Positions 1 to 5,211 of a DNA stretch of 5,211 nt are shown here, piece by piece (position 1 is the stretch's first letter; each line of letters opens with the position of its first letter). The stretch is from Bdellovibrio sp. (lineage in GTDB: Bacteria; Bdellovibrionota; Bdellovibrionia; Bdellovibrionales; Bdellovibrionaceae), in NCBI GenBank assembly GCA_003176075.1, contig PSRN01000076.1, forward strand, positions 1-5,211, in the 5' to 3' direction. The translations under genes and the position numbers were made by a program. The notes under the pieces were generated by a model. It was given only the letters and a program-made list of their open reading frames with translations, did not search any database and was not told the DNA's origin.

Positions 1-440
1 AGCGTCGCGCAGGGATTTCCCGCCAAGGCCTGATTCGGGCATGCCGTGAGAGTATCTCCCGTTCCCGCCGCGCCGTATGCCCCAACAGCCACCGTAGGAG
101 GATTCACCGCATCGGTATCAACTCCCTTCAGAGACTTGTAGTTGCCGACTTTGCCACAAGCGCCATTGAAACCGGTATTGTATCGAAGCTGTCCTTCTGG
201 TGCGTATCCCATGGCCCAAAAGCAAGCCGTATAGCTTTGGAACTCCAAGAAGAAGTTCTTGTTGAAGGTATAGACCGAACTGAGGTTCACTTGCGCCTCA
301 GTCGTTCTTGCCTTCGCGATGAATCGATTCACCCTTGGAATCGCTACCGTCGCGAGTACGCCGATGATGGCCACCACGACCATCAACTCGATCAGTGAGA
401 AGCCGCCCTGCCTTGCTAACTGTCCTACTTTTACTTTCAT
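1..440 (-). CDS. Type IV pilin-like protein (class III N-methylation signal), C-terminus off the window
   Basis: Major or minor pilin (pseudopilin also possible). It would be cleaved and N-methylated by a prepilin peptidase and assembled into a type IV pilus or related filament. Reading the minus strand from ATG 438-440 gives 146 codons without a stop. A 13-residue leader ends in RQGG. The motif GGFSLIELMVVVAIIG follows, with cleavage expected between G13 and F14 and the conserved Glu at mature position 5 (E18). The hydrophobic helix (about 14-35) is followed by IPRVNRFIAKARTTEAQVNL, the usual amphipathic continuation. The globular part holds 'GYAPEGQLRYNTGF' (78-91) and four cysteines (C73, C95, C134, C144), so disulfides are likely. 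A purine-rich SD (GAGGGGG on the minus strand) lies about 8 nt before the ATG. It is divergent from htpX. The pilin class is certain; the PilA role versus a minor pilin is not. Confidence 0.93.
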   Translation of the reverse strand, partial: MKVKVGQLARQGGFSLIELMVVVAIIGVLATVAIPRVNRFIAKARTTEAQVNLSSVYTFNKNFFLEFQSYTACFWAMGYAPEGQLRYNTGFNGACGKVGNYKSLKGVDTDAVNPPTVAVGAYGAAGTGDTLTACPNQALAGNPCAT

Positions 441-442
441 TT

Positions 443-460
443 TGAAACCCCCTCGTTTCA
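443..460 (-). promoter_or_regulatory. Small hairpin presenting the pilin ribosome binding site in its loop
   Basis: On the minus strand, TGAAAC and GTTTCA form a perfect 6-bp inverted repeat around a 6-nt loop, GAGGGG, which is the Shine-Dalgarno core. The hairpin ends 2 nt before the ATG. The stem is AU-rich and short, so its effect on translation is uncertain; it may only display the SD. Confidence 0.35.
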
Positions 461-529
461 TTCTTTTATCGGTTTAATTTCAAATTTCTGTAGCCCAATC
501 GTACTTGATTCAGTCAACCGTTCACAGAA

Positions 530-600
530 ACTTCAATTGCACAAAAGTTATTCTGCAGAACAATTTGCCAAAATCCAAGAGTGGAACCTGAAATTGAAGT
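530..600. repeat. Inverted repeat bracketing a 10-bp palindrome in the pilin upstream region
   Basis: ACTTCAATT (530-538) is a perfect inverted copy of AATTGAAGT (592-600). Roughly midway lies the perfect palindrome TTCTGCAGAA (551-560). Paired dyads upstream of a regulated pilin promoter could be operator sites, but AT-rich DNA produces such matches easily. This is a descriptive call only. Confidence 0.25.
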
Positions 601-644
601 GAAATTCACAAATTCGCATCACTCTGAGACACCCCCGTGTCACT

Positions 645-709
645 GCGGAGGGGCCAAGGGAGGTTCGCTCGGCGAACCTCCCGTCGATGGCACCGACTTG
701 GCTCTCCGC
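645..709. repeat. 65-nt palindromic element folding as a three-way junction
   Basis: Almost every base can pair. The outer stem is GCGGAG 645-650 with CTCCGC 704-709, then a G651-T703 wobble, bulged G652, then GCCAA 653-657 with TTGGC 698-702. Inside, with no unpaired junction bases, sit two hairpins. The first is 658-668 with 672-682 (11 bp, triloop TCG). The second is GTCG 683-686 with CGAC 694-697 (7-nt loop). Its terminal words, ACTGCGGAGGGGCC and GGCACCGACTTGG, recur in the slt gene at 2108-2121 and 2125-2137, which marks it as a dispersed repeat and not a unique regulatory RNA. It lies upstream of the best htpX promoter candidate, so it may not be part of the htpX leader. A structured RNA remains possible. 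Confidence 0.65.
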
Positions 710-738
710 CGCCCACGCTGCATCGACGCCGTCTCATC

Positions 739-766
739 TTGACATCCTGGTGAAGAAACACAAAAT
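739..766 (+). promoter_or_regulatory. Candidate vegetative promoter for htpX
   Basis: A perfect -35 hexamer TTGACA (739-744) is followed after 16 nt by CAAAAT (761-766), which matches 4 of 6 bases of the -10 consensus. Transcription would begin near 773, giving a leader of only about 10 nt that starts at the SD itself. No good match to the E. coli heat-shock sigma-32 -10 motif is seen. The short leader is a reason for caution. Confidence 0.4.
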
Positions 767-772
767 AGGGGC

Positions 773-777
773 GGAGG
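773..777 (+). promoter_or_regulatory. htpX ribosome binding site (decides the start codon)
   Basis: GGAGG at 773-777 lies 6 nt before ATG 784. It directly abuts an in-frame TTG at 778, which therefore cannot be the start. This fixes the protein at 295 residues beginning MTWLKRIGFF. Confidence 0.8.
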
Positions 778-783
778 TTGACT

Positions 784-1671
784 ATGACCTGGCTTAAGAG
801 AATTGGTTTTTTTCTGGTCGTGAATATTCTCGTCATTACCACGATCAGCATTTTCCTCAATGTTGTTCTACCCCTGTTCGGCATCCGCTTGGATCCGAGT
901 TCCATGACAGGACTTCTTGGATTTTGCTTCGTTTGGGGTTTTGGCGGCGCCTTTATCTCGCTGCTTCTTTCGAAGTGGATGGCCAAGTCCATGATGGGGG
1001 TCCAGATCATTGACACCGCCACCGCTGGACCCGAAGCCCGCAACTTGGTGGCCGCGGTCCATGAGCTGGCCCGCAAGGCGGGCTTGTCAAAAATGCCCGA
1101 AGTCGGCGTTTATGAATCACCTGAGCTCAATGCTTTTGCCACCGGCCCCTCCCGATCGAATTCCCTGGTGGCGGTCAGTTCAGGACTATTGAACTCCATG
1201 AACGGCGCTGAAATCGAAGGAGTGCTGGGGCACGAGGTGGCTCACATCGCCAATGGTGACATGGTCACCATGACCTTGATCCAAGGGGTGGTGAATTCTT
1301 TTGTTTTATTCTTTTCAAGAATCATTTCGCGGCTTATCGCCAGTTCAGTCGACGAGAAGTATTCCTATATGGTGCAGTATTTGCTCACCATTCTCTTTGA
1401 TATTGCCTTTAGTCTGTTGGGATCCATCGTCGTCGCTTATTTCTCAAGGATCAGAGAGTATCGAGCTGACCAAGGTGGAGCTCGTTACGCTGGACGTGAG
1501 AAAATGATCGCCGGGTTAAGGCATTTGCAACGGACCTTTGACCGACTGGAGCCCGACGACAGCAGCGTGGCGACCCTGAAGATCTCAAGTAAACCGGCCG
1601 GTGTCATGGCCCTGTTCAGTACCCATCCGCCTCTGCAAGAACGGATCGAGCGCCTGCAAAAAATGGCCTGA
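784..1671 (+). CDS. htpX: Inner-membrane zinc metalloprotease HtpX (peptidase family M48B)
   Basis: A 295-residue membrane endopeptidase, nearly the same length as E. coli HtpX (293). In that family it degrades misfolded or damaged membrane proteins alongside FtsH, with the active site facing the cytoplasm. Visible signs are two N-terminal membrane segments (about 6-32 and 40-63) and the zinc motif HEVAH at 150-154 inside 'GVLGHEVAHIANGD'. Two further hydrophobic stretches (about 161-182 and 194-220) follow, then the third zinc ligand E225 in 'SRIREYRADQGGA' and the C-terminal 'STHPPLQERI' block typical of HtpX. All catalytic residues are present and the gene looks intact. The start at ATG 784 is set by GGAGG 6 nt upstream. 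It is co-directional with the transglycosylase gene 88 nt downstream and divergent from the pilin gene. E. coli htpX is under envelope-stress control; nothing in this sequence shows whether that applies here. Confidence 0.96.
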   Translation: MTWLKRIGFFLVVNILVITTISIFLNVVLPLFGIRLDPSSMTGLLGFCFVWGFGGAFISLLLSKWMAKSMMGVQIIDTATAGPEARNLVAAVHELARKAGLSKMPEVGVYESPELNAFATGPSRSNSLVAVSSGLLNSMNGAEIEGVLGHEVAHIANGDMVTMTLIQGVVNSFVLFFSRIISRLIASSVDEKYSYMVQYLLTILFDIAFSLLGSIVVAYFSRIREYRADQGGARYAGREKMIAGLRHLQRTFDRLEPDDSSVATLKISSKPAGVMALFSTHPPLQERIERLQKMA

Positions 1672-1759
1672 AATCCATTTCAAGACCTCAACTGCTTCGA
1701 TTTTCCAAGTTCGAGTGCAACAGGTTGAAGTGCGCTGCCGCCCAAGTTAAATTAACAGT

Positions 1760-4135
1760 GTGGGATCGATCCGAGGTTTTTTCTTCTTTTTGTCCGTCGC
1801 CGGCGCCGTGGGGCTTGCCGCAAGATACTATGAAGCGCAAATCCAAATCGTCGAAAACTTCGCTGCTGCTGACCCCGTGGCGGTTAGCGTGGGCGGCGAA
1901 GCCGCCACGGTCATCTCGCCGCCCACGCTGGAATCTGCGAACGACCAGCAAGGTGCCAGCGACCAGCAAAAGGAACTTCTCAGCTATAGGGATGGCCTCA
2001 ACCAATTTCCAAACCCCTCTTCCTGTTTGATTTTTCAACGCTTGAGTGGACTCCCTGAATTCCGGTTGCGGAGTCTGGCGCGGCTCCGGGCGATCTTGGC
2101 CTGCCCGACTGCGGAGGGGCCGAAGGCACCGACTTGGTCTGCGGAGTCGCCGAAGGCGGCGACTTGGTCTGCGGAGGTGCCGACGGAGCCCACTGAATCC
2201 CTTCCAGCGGCATTCGAATCCCTGAGAACCGAAGCCCAGGTTCGCCTGGCCGAACGGCAAGGCCGCTGGGAAGATTACCTGGATCTTCTGTTCAAGACCG
2301 TGACCGATCTTAAGGGCGATTCTGAAAAGGTGAACGCCCTACGCCGCGGGCTCGCGCTCGCGCGCGAGAAAAAGCTCGGGCGTCTGGCGGAGAAATTCGA
2401 ACAAGCGCTCTTTCGGCTCGCCCCCCGCTTCCGCAAACCGATCCAAAGAAGCGACACCCTGGACGTCGGCCTGGATTACCTGGCCAATCGCGAATTTGAC
2501 TCCGCCCGCAAGTATTTGAAAAAGGTTTTCGAGGACAGCCGCTTTTCGTGGGAGTCGCGAAAGAAGGCTTATTTCGCCTTTCGCAATAGTTTTAAGATTG
2601 AACACGACAAACAAAAACACTTGAAGGTGGCTCACCAAGTTTTTAAGTGGCTGCTTCAACAGAAGGATTGGCAACCCTCCTTTGAGGCTGGCATTTATCT
2701 CGCCAGGGCTCTGTGGACCGAGGGACTGCAGACGCAAACCGAAAAAGTTCTGAGTGAAACCGAAGCCAAGCTGAAAAAGAAAGTCCGCACGGGCGAAATC
2801 GACTTTATCCGCGGCCGCATGGCCGCCGAAGAAGGCAAGGATCGCCAAGCGATTGCTTATTTTGAGACCGCGACCAAAAATAGCTCACCCGCCTCGGTTT
2901 TGGCTTTCAAAGCTCAATATCAAAAAGCTTGGTCCCTTTTTCACTTGGGACGTTATGAGGAAGCTTCGGCTGAATTTGCCCGCGCGCGCTCGCTTGGCAA
3001 GGAACAGACCGACCAAGTGAGGTCGTTTTATTGGCAAGCCAAATCAACCCAAAAAGCGGGCCACGAAGACCAGTCGAAGTCGCTATTCCACGAGATCATC
3101 TCGGACGATCCTTTGGGCTTTTACGGGTTGGTCAGCTATCGCGACTGCAAAGAGAGTCTGCCGCCGTTACAAAAAGCCTCGCTGCCGATGAGGACCACGG
3201 AAGCCAAGACGTCGGACGCTCGCACGACTGACACTCGCGCCCCCGCCCTATCGGCCACCCTGCCGACCGGCCCATCGGCCGCCCCCAACCCCGTGCTGGC
3301 AAATTCATCCAGTAGAATTTTGCCCGTGGCGGCATCAAAGCCCACGCTTCAAACCAAGGATCGGCAAATGATCGCCGATCTGGGGTTCGTCGGTGAACGG
3401 CGGCTTCTTGAAAATTATTTGAATGCGATCACCGAGAACGGCAATTGGGATTGGGAAAATCCCGATGGCTTGGAAATTCTTCGGGCCTATGCGCACGCGG
3501 GACTTTATCTCCCCCTCTTTTCGACCCTCACAAAAATGCCCAAGGACTTGCGCGAGGACCTGCTGCTGCAAAACCCTGATCTGCTTTTTCCCCAAGAATT
3601 TGCCGAACTCATCGACAAGTCCGCCAAGAAAGAAAACCTCGAATCAGAGCTTGTCTTCGCCATCATTCGACAGGAGTCCGCATTTGATCCGTGGGTCAGA
3701 AGTCCGGCCGATGCCATGGGCTTGATGCAGATCCTGCCCGGGCAGGCGAAAGCCGTCGGCAAAGAAATTGATATTCCATTTGAACAGCACGACGATCTGT
3801 TTTCACCTGAAATCAATATTCCCATTGGCGCCCATTTGCTCAAGCAAAGCTTGAATCGGTACCAGGGAAATTTCATTCTCGGAGTGGCCTCCTACAACGC
3901 CAATGACAGGGCCATCCGCAATTGGCTGAAAACCCGATTTCGCGACGACCCGCTGGAATTCATCGAGGAAATCCCCTACGAAGAAACAAGGGCTTACGTG
4001 AAACTCGTTCTGCGGAATTACATCTTCTATAAACGACTCAGGAACCCGTCCCAGGGCCTGACGTTCCCAAATGAATGCCTATCAAATCTACAAAATTTCA
4101 AAACTTTGACAGAAGATGATGTTGTTTCAAGATGA
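1760..4135 (+). CDS. slt: Soluble lytic murein transglycosylase-like protein (Slt70 type, GH23) with repeat-derived insertions
   Basis: Cleaves the MurNAc-GlcNAc bond of peptidoglycan with 1,6-anhydro product formation, in the periplasm. The protein is 791 residues against about 645 for E. coli Slt70. It has an N-terminal signal or anchor (R5, hydrophobic 7-21). An alpha-superhelical TPR-like region spans about 150-460, for example 'ALWTEG', 'GRMAAEEGKDRQAIAYFE' and 'AWSLFHLGRYEEASAEF'. The C-terminal SLT domain (about 620-765) has catalytic E639 in 'IIRQESAFDPW', then 'GLMQILP' (654-660), 'ASYNAND' (710-716; the usual YNAG is YNAN here) and 'PYEETRAYVKLVLRNY' (739-754). The extra length lies in a 10-residue repeat block (118-147) and a Thr/Ala/Pro-rich segment (about 471-530), both probably linkers. 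The start is uncertain. GTG 1760 is the only standard start after the in-frame TAA at 1748, and it gives a sensible signal peptide, but no clear SD precedes it. TTG 1790 is an alternative. The symbol marks the family; strict orthology is not shown. Confidence 0.92.
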   Translation: MGSIRGFFFFLSVAGAVGLAARYYEAQIQIVENFAAADPVAVSVGGEAATVISPPTLESANDQQGASDQQKELLSYRDGLNQFPNPSSCLIFQRLSGLPEFRLRSLARLRAILACPTAEGPKAPTWSAESPKAATWSAEVPTEPTESLPAAFESLRTEAQVRLAERQGRWEDYLDLLFKTVTDLKGDSEKVNALRRGLALAREKKLGRLAEKFEQALFRLAPRFRKPIQRSDTLDVGLDYLANREFDSARKYLKKVFEDSRFSWESRKKAYFAFRNSFKIEHDKQKHLKVAHQVFKWLLQQKDWQPSFEAGIYLARALWTEGLQTQTEKVLSETEAKLKKKVRTGEIDFIRGRMAAEEGKDRQAIAYFETATKNSSPASVLAFKAQYQKAWSLFHLGRYEEASAEFARARSLGKEQTDQVRSFYWQAKSTQKAGHEDQSKSLFHEIISDDPLGFYGLVSYRDCKESLPPLQKASLPMRTTEAKTSDARTTDTRAPALSATLPTGPSAAPNPVLANSSSRILPVAASKPTLQTKDRQMIADLGFVGERRLLENYLNAITENGNWDWENPDGLEILRAYAHAGLYLPLFSTLTKMPKDLREDLLLQNPDLLFPQEFAELIDKSAKKENLESELVFAIIRQESAFDPWVRSPADAMGLMQILPGQAKAVGKEIDIPFEQHDDLFSPEINIPIGAHLLKQSLNRYQGNFILGVASYNANDRAIRNWLKTRFRDDPLEFIEEIPYEETRAYVKLVLRNYIFYKRLRNPSQGLTFPNECLSNLQNFKTLTEDDVVSR
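1875..1929. repeat. Interlocked pair of inverted repeats inside slt
   Basis: Two perfect inverted repeats alternate. Arm a is CCGTGGCGG (1875-1883) with CCGCCACGG (1902-1910). Arm b is AGCGTGGGCGGCGA (1886-1899) with TCGCCGCCCACGCT (1916-1929). A third option is GGCGGC-GAA-GCCGCC (1892-1906). The a-b-a'-b' order allows either mutually exclusive hairpins or a pseudoknot. The segment is translated in frame as residues 39-57, just after the signal sequence. The 14-mer CGCCGCCCACGCTG (1917-1930) recurs at 707-720 upstream of htpX. Confidence 0.7.
2111..2200 (+). repeat. 30-bp tandem repeat, about three units, in frame in slt
   Basis: Units lie at 2111-2140, 2141-2170 and 2171-2200. The first two differ at 4 of 30 positions; the third is degenerate after about 20 bases. 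They encode decapeptides AEGPKAPTWS, AESPKAATWS and AEVPTEPTES. The unit-two centre can fold as GTCGCC (2146-2151) with GGCGAC (2158-2163). The unit-one words ACTGCGGAGGGGCC and GGCACCGACTTGG also occur at 642-655 and 689-701. The repeat inflates the slt N-terminal region between 'LARLRAILAC' and 'VRLAERQGRW'. Confidence 0.8.
4106..4133 (+). promoter_or_regulatory. Weak candidate promoter for the S8 protease gene, overlapping the end of slt
   Basis: A perfect TTGACA (4106-4111) is followed after 16 nt by CAAGAT (4128-4133), which matches 3 of 6 bases of the -10 consensus. It would give a leader of about 90 nt containing the hairpin at 4201-4227. The poor -10 keeps this tentative; read-through from slt is equally possible. 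Confidence 0.25.
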
Positions 4136-4200
4136 CTTTTCCTGAAATTTCGAACTCTAAGACAGTGTAAACGAGTTTGAGACCTTGGTCCTGATTTTGC

Positions 4201-4227
4201 TCCTTCGACCTGTAGGAGGTCGGAGGA
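4201..4227 (+). promoter_or_regulatory. Hairpin pairing with the S8 protease ribosome binding region
   Basis: TCCTTCGACCT (4201-4211) pairs with AGGTCGGAGGA (4217-4227) in an 11-bp stem with one G-U wobble (4205-4223) and loop GTAGG. Two SD-like sequences are involved. TAGGAGGT (4213-4220) lies partly in the loop, 10 nt before the ATG. GGAGGA (4222-4227) is wholly in the stem, 3 nt before it. Closing the stem would hide most of the initiation region. No U-run follows, so it is not a terminator. Confidence 0.55.
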
Positions 4228-4230
4228 CCC

Positions 4231-5211
4231 ATGAATTCCGTCAAACTTGTAGCCACAATCTCCATTTTTTCTGTTTTTCTGATGGGCATGGGTTCAGTTA
4301 TTGTCTCACGGTCGGACTTCCGCAATCAACCCGGCGATACAAATAATCCCTCCTTGAAACAAAGACTCGTTGTTTCCGCGACGACCAACGGTCCCTCCGC
4401 CGCCGTGGCCAAAGGCCAAAATGAACGCCTTCTGGAACTTGTCGATGTCACATCGAAAACCAAGGAAGTTTCAACCGAGTCGCCAGTCATTCTAAATGAC
4501 CCCGCCCTGGCGAAATCCTGGGGCCTTCTGAAGTCAGACGCCATCAATGCCTGGAAAATCACCCAGGGGAGCAGTGATGTCGTTGTGGCGGTAATCGACA
4601 CGGGTGTCGATATCCATCACGAAGATCTGGATGGAAGCCTCTGGACAAACCCCGGCGAATCCGGTGTTGTTCAAACGGCGGCCTGCAAGGCCCTGCCGGA
4701 AAAGGTCGCGCTGGCCCGCAAGGATTGCAACAAAGCCACCAACGGCGTCGATGACGATGGCAACGGATTTATTGACGACGTCCATGGTTGGAATTTTGTC
4801 TCCAATAACAGTGATCTCACCGACTATCACGGACACGGAACCCACATTTCAGGAATCGTGGCCGCCAAGGCGGGCAACGGGAAAGGCATTGCCGGCATCG
4901 CCCCCAACGCCAAAGTCATGATGCTCAAATATTTTGATCCCAAGGTTCCCAACACGGATAATCTCAAGAACACCATCAACGCCATTCACTACGCTGTCGC
5001 CAATGGCGCGAAAGTCATCAATTACTCAGGCGGAGGTATCGAATTCTCTGCCGACGAAAAGGCGGCCATCGAAGAGGCCCGCAAGAAAGGAATCCTGTTC
5101 GTGGCGGCGGCCGGCAACGAGCGATCAAATTCCGACCATCACAAGTATTATCCCGCGGATTACGGCTTGAACAACATTATTTCCGTGACCGCGATCAATC
5201 AACAAACCGAG
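4231..5211 (+). CDS. Subtilisin-like serine protease (peptidase family S8), C-terminus off the window
   Basis: Secreted or membrane-anchored endopeptidase; 327 codons are present with no stop, and the frame is open at the right edge. The N-terminus (K5, hydrophobic 6-25) is a signal peptide or anchor without an obvious AxA site. Residues about 30-100 are probably a short prodomain or linker. The S8 catalytic domain starts near 'LLKSDAINAWKITQGSSDVVVAVIDTGVD' spacing, with catalytic D123 in 'AVIDTGVD', H202 in 'HGHGTHISGIVAA' and the oxyanion-hole N296 in 'VAAAGNERS'. The GTSMA serine motif would lie beyond the window. Between Asp and His is an acidic 'NGVDDDGNGFIDDVHGWNF' loop (171-189), a common calcium-binding insertion in bacterial S8 enzymes, preceded by two cysteines (C152, C166) that could pair. 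ATG 4231 is chosen from the two SD-like sequences just upstream. The substrate is unknown. Confidence 0.94.
   Translation, partial: MNSVKLVATISIFSVFLMGMGSVIVSRSDFRNQPGDTNNPSLKQRLVVSATTNGPSAAVAKGQNERLLELVDVTSKTKEVSTESPVILNDPALAKSWGLLKSDAINAWKITQGSSDVVVAVIDTGVDIHHEDLDGSLWTNPGESGVVQTAACKALPEKVALARKDCNKATNGVDDDGNGFIDDVHGWNFVSNNSDLTDYHGHGTHISGIVAAKAGNGKGIAGIAPNAKVMMLKYFDPKVPNTDNLKNTINAIHYAVANGAKVINYSGGGIEFSADEKAAIEEARKKGILFVAAAGNERSNSDHHKYYPADYGLNNIISVTAINQQTE

Larger units (their letters stand above)
441..783. other. Divergent intergenic region between the pilin gene and htpX
   Basis: This 343-nt gap has no credible coding sequence. The pilin-proximal part (441-615) is AT-rich and should hold the pilin promoter. 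On the minus strand TTGACT (512-517) is a possible -35 box, but no convincing -10 lies 16-18 nt downstream (best GCTACA), so I do not call it. The htpX-proximal part (616-783) turns GC-rich abruptly. It contains the three-way-junction repeat at 645-709, then a candidate htpX promoter at 739-766 and the htpX SD at 773-777. Confidence 0.7.

Noticed and set aside
555..570. Sigma-54-type promoter for the pilin (TGGCA...TGC on the minus strand)
   Set aside because: The distance between the GG and GC elements is one base too long, and the rest of the consensus is poor.
778..783. TTG start two codons upstream of the htpX ATG
   Set aside because: The GGAGG SD abuts it with no spacing; ATG 784 has a proper 6-nt spacing.
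606..1076. 156-residue minus-strand open frame
   Set aside because: Overlaps the htpX upstream region and the htpX 5' end antisense, shows no family features, and is explained as a shadow of htpX.
1672..1757. Terminator or tRNA between htpX and slt
   Set aside because: Only a short AT-rich dyad (GAAAT/ATTTC) is visible, no T-run follows, and no cloverleaf can be drawn.
2111..2200. Possible CRISPR-like array
   Set aside because: The 30-bp units are directly adjacent with no spacers, and they are translated in frame.
1688..2260. 190-residue minus-strand open frame opposite the slt 5' end
   Set aside because: Its Arg/Leu-rich repeats are the complement of the palindromic and tandem repeats in slt. 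The plus-strand frame has a signal peptide and continues into a recognisable Slt protein.
4140..4200. Intrinsic terminator between slt and the S8 gene
   Set aside because: Only weak dyads (AACTC/GAGTT, GACC/GGTC) without a following T-run.

Overview
The window looks like chromosomal DNA of a Gram-negative bacterium with moderate GC content. The pilin, with its 'GYxPEGQLRYNxGF' segment, and the 'NGVDDDGNGFIDD' subtilisin remind me of Bdellovibrionota (Bdellovibrio-like or Oligoflexia-like bacteria). That placement is from memory of the protein style, not from a search, and I hold it at about even odds.

Layout. Positions 1-440 (minus strand) hold the N-terminal 146 codons of a type IV pilin-like protein that runs off the left edge. 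Positions 441-783 are a divergent intergenic region: an AT-rich half next to the pilin and a GC-rich half next to htpX. The GC-rich half contains a 65-nt sequence that folds almost completely into a three-way junction. Positions 784-1671 (plus) encode HtpX, a membrane zinc protease. After an 88-nt gap, 1760-4135 (plus) encodes a large soluble-lytic-transglycosylase-like protein (Slt family), extended by low-complexity and repeat-derived segments. A 95-nt gap follows, ending in a hairpin that pairs with the ribosome binding site. From 4231 to the right edge (plus) is the first 327 codons of a secreted or anchored subtilisin-like (S8) protease, cut before its catalytic serine.

How the genes relate. 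All four products act in or outside the cell envelope: pilus fibre, membrane-protein quality control, murein turnover and extracytoplasmic proteolysis. htpX and slt are co-directional and could be co-transcribed. The S8 gene follows in the same direction but has its own strong and apparently occluded ribosome binding site. Nothing here forms a recognised defence, secretion or biosynthetic system.

The least ordinary signal is a set of short GC-rich palindromic repeat words. They occur once in the htpX upstream region and again, in frame, inside the N-terminal part of slt as interlocked inverted repeats and as 30-bp tandem units. This suggests a dispersed palindromic repeat family that tolerates, or targets, coding sequence, in the manner of Rickettsia palindromic elements. 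The family identity is unproven from one window.
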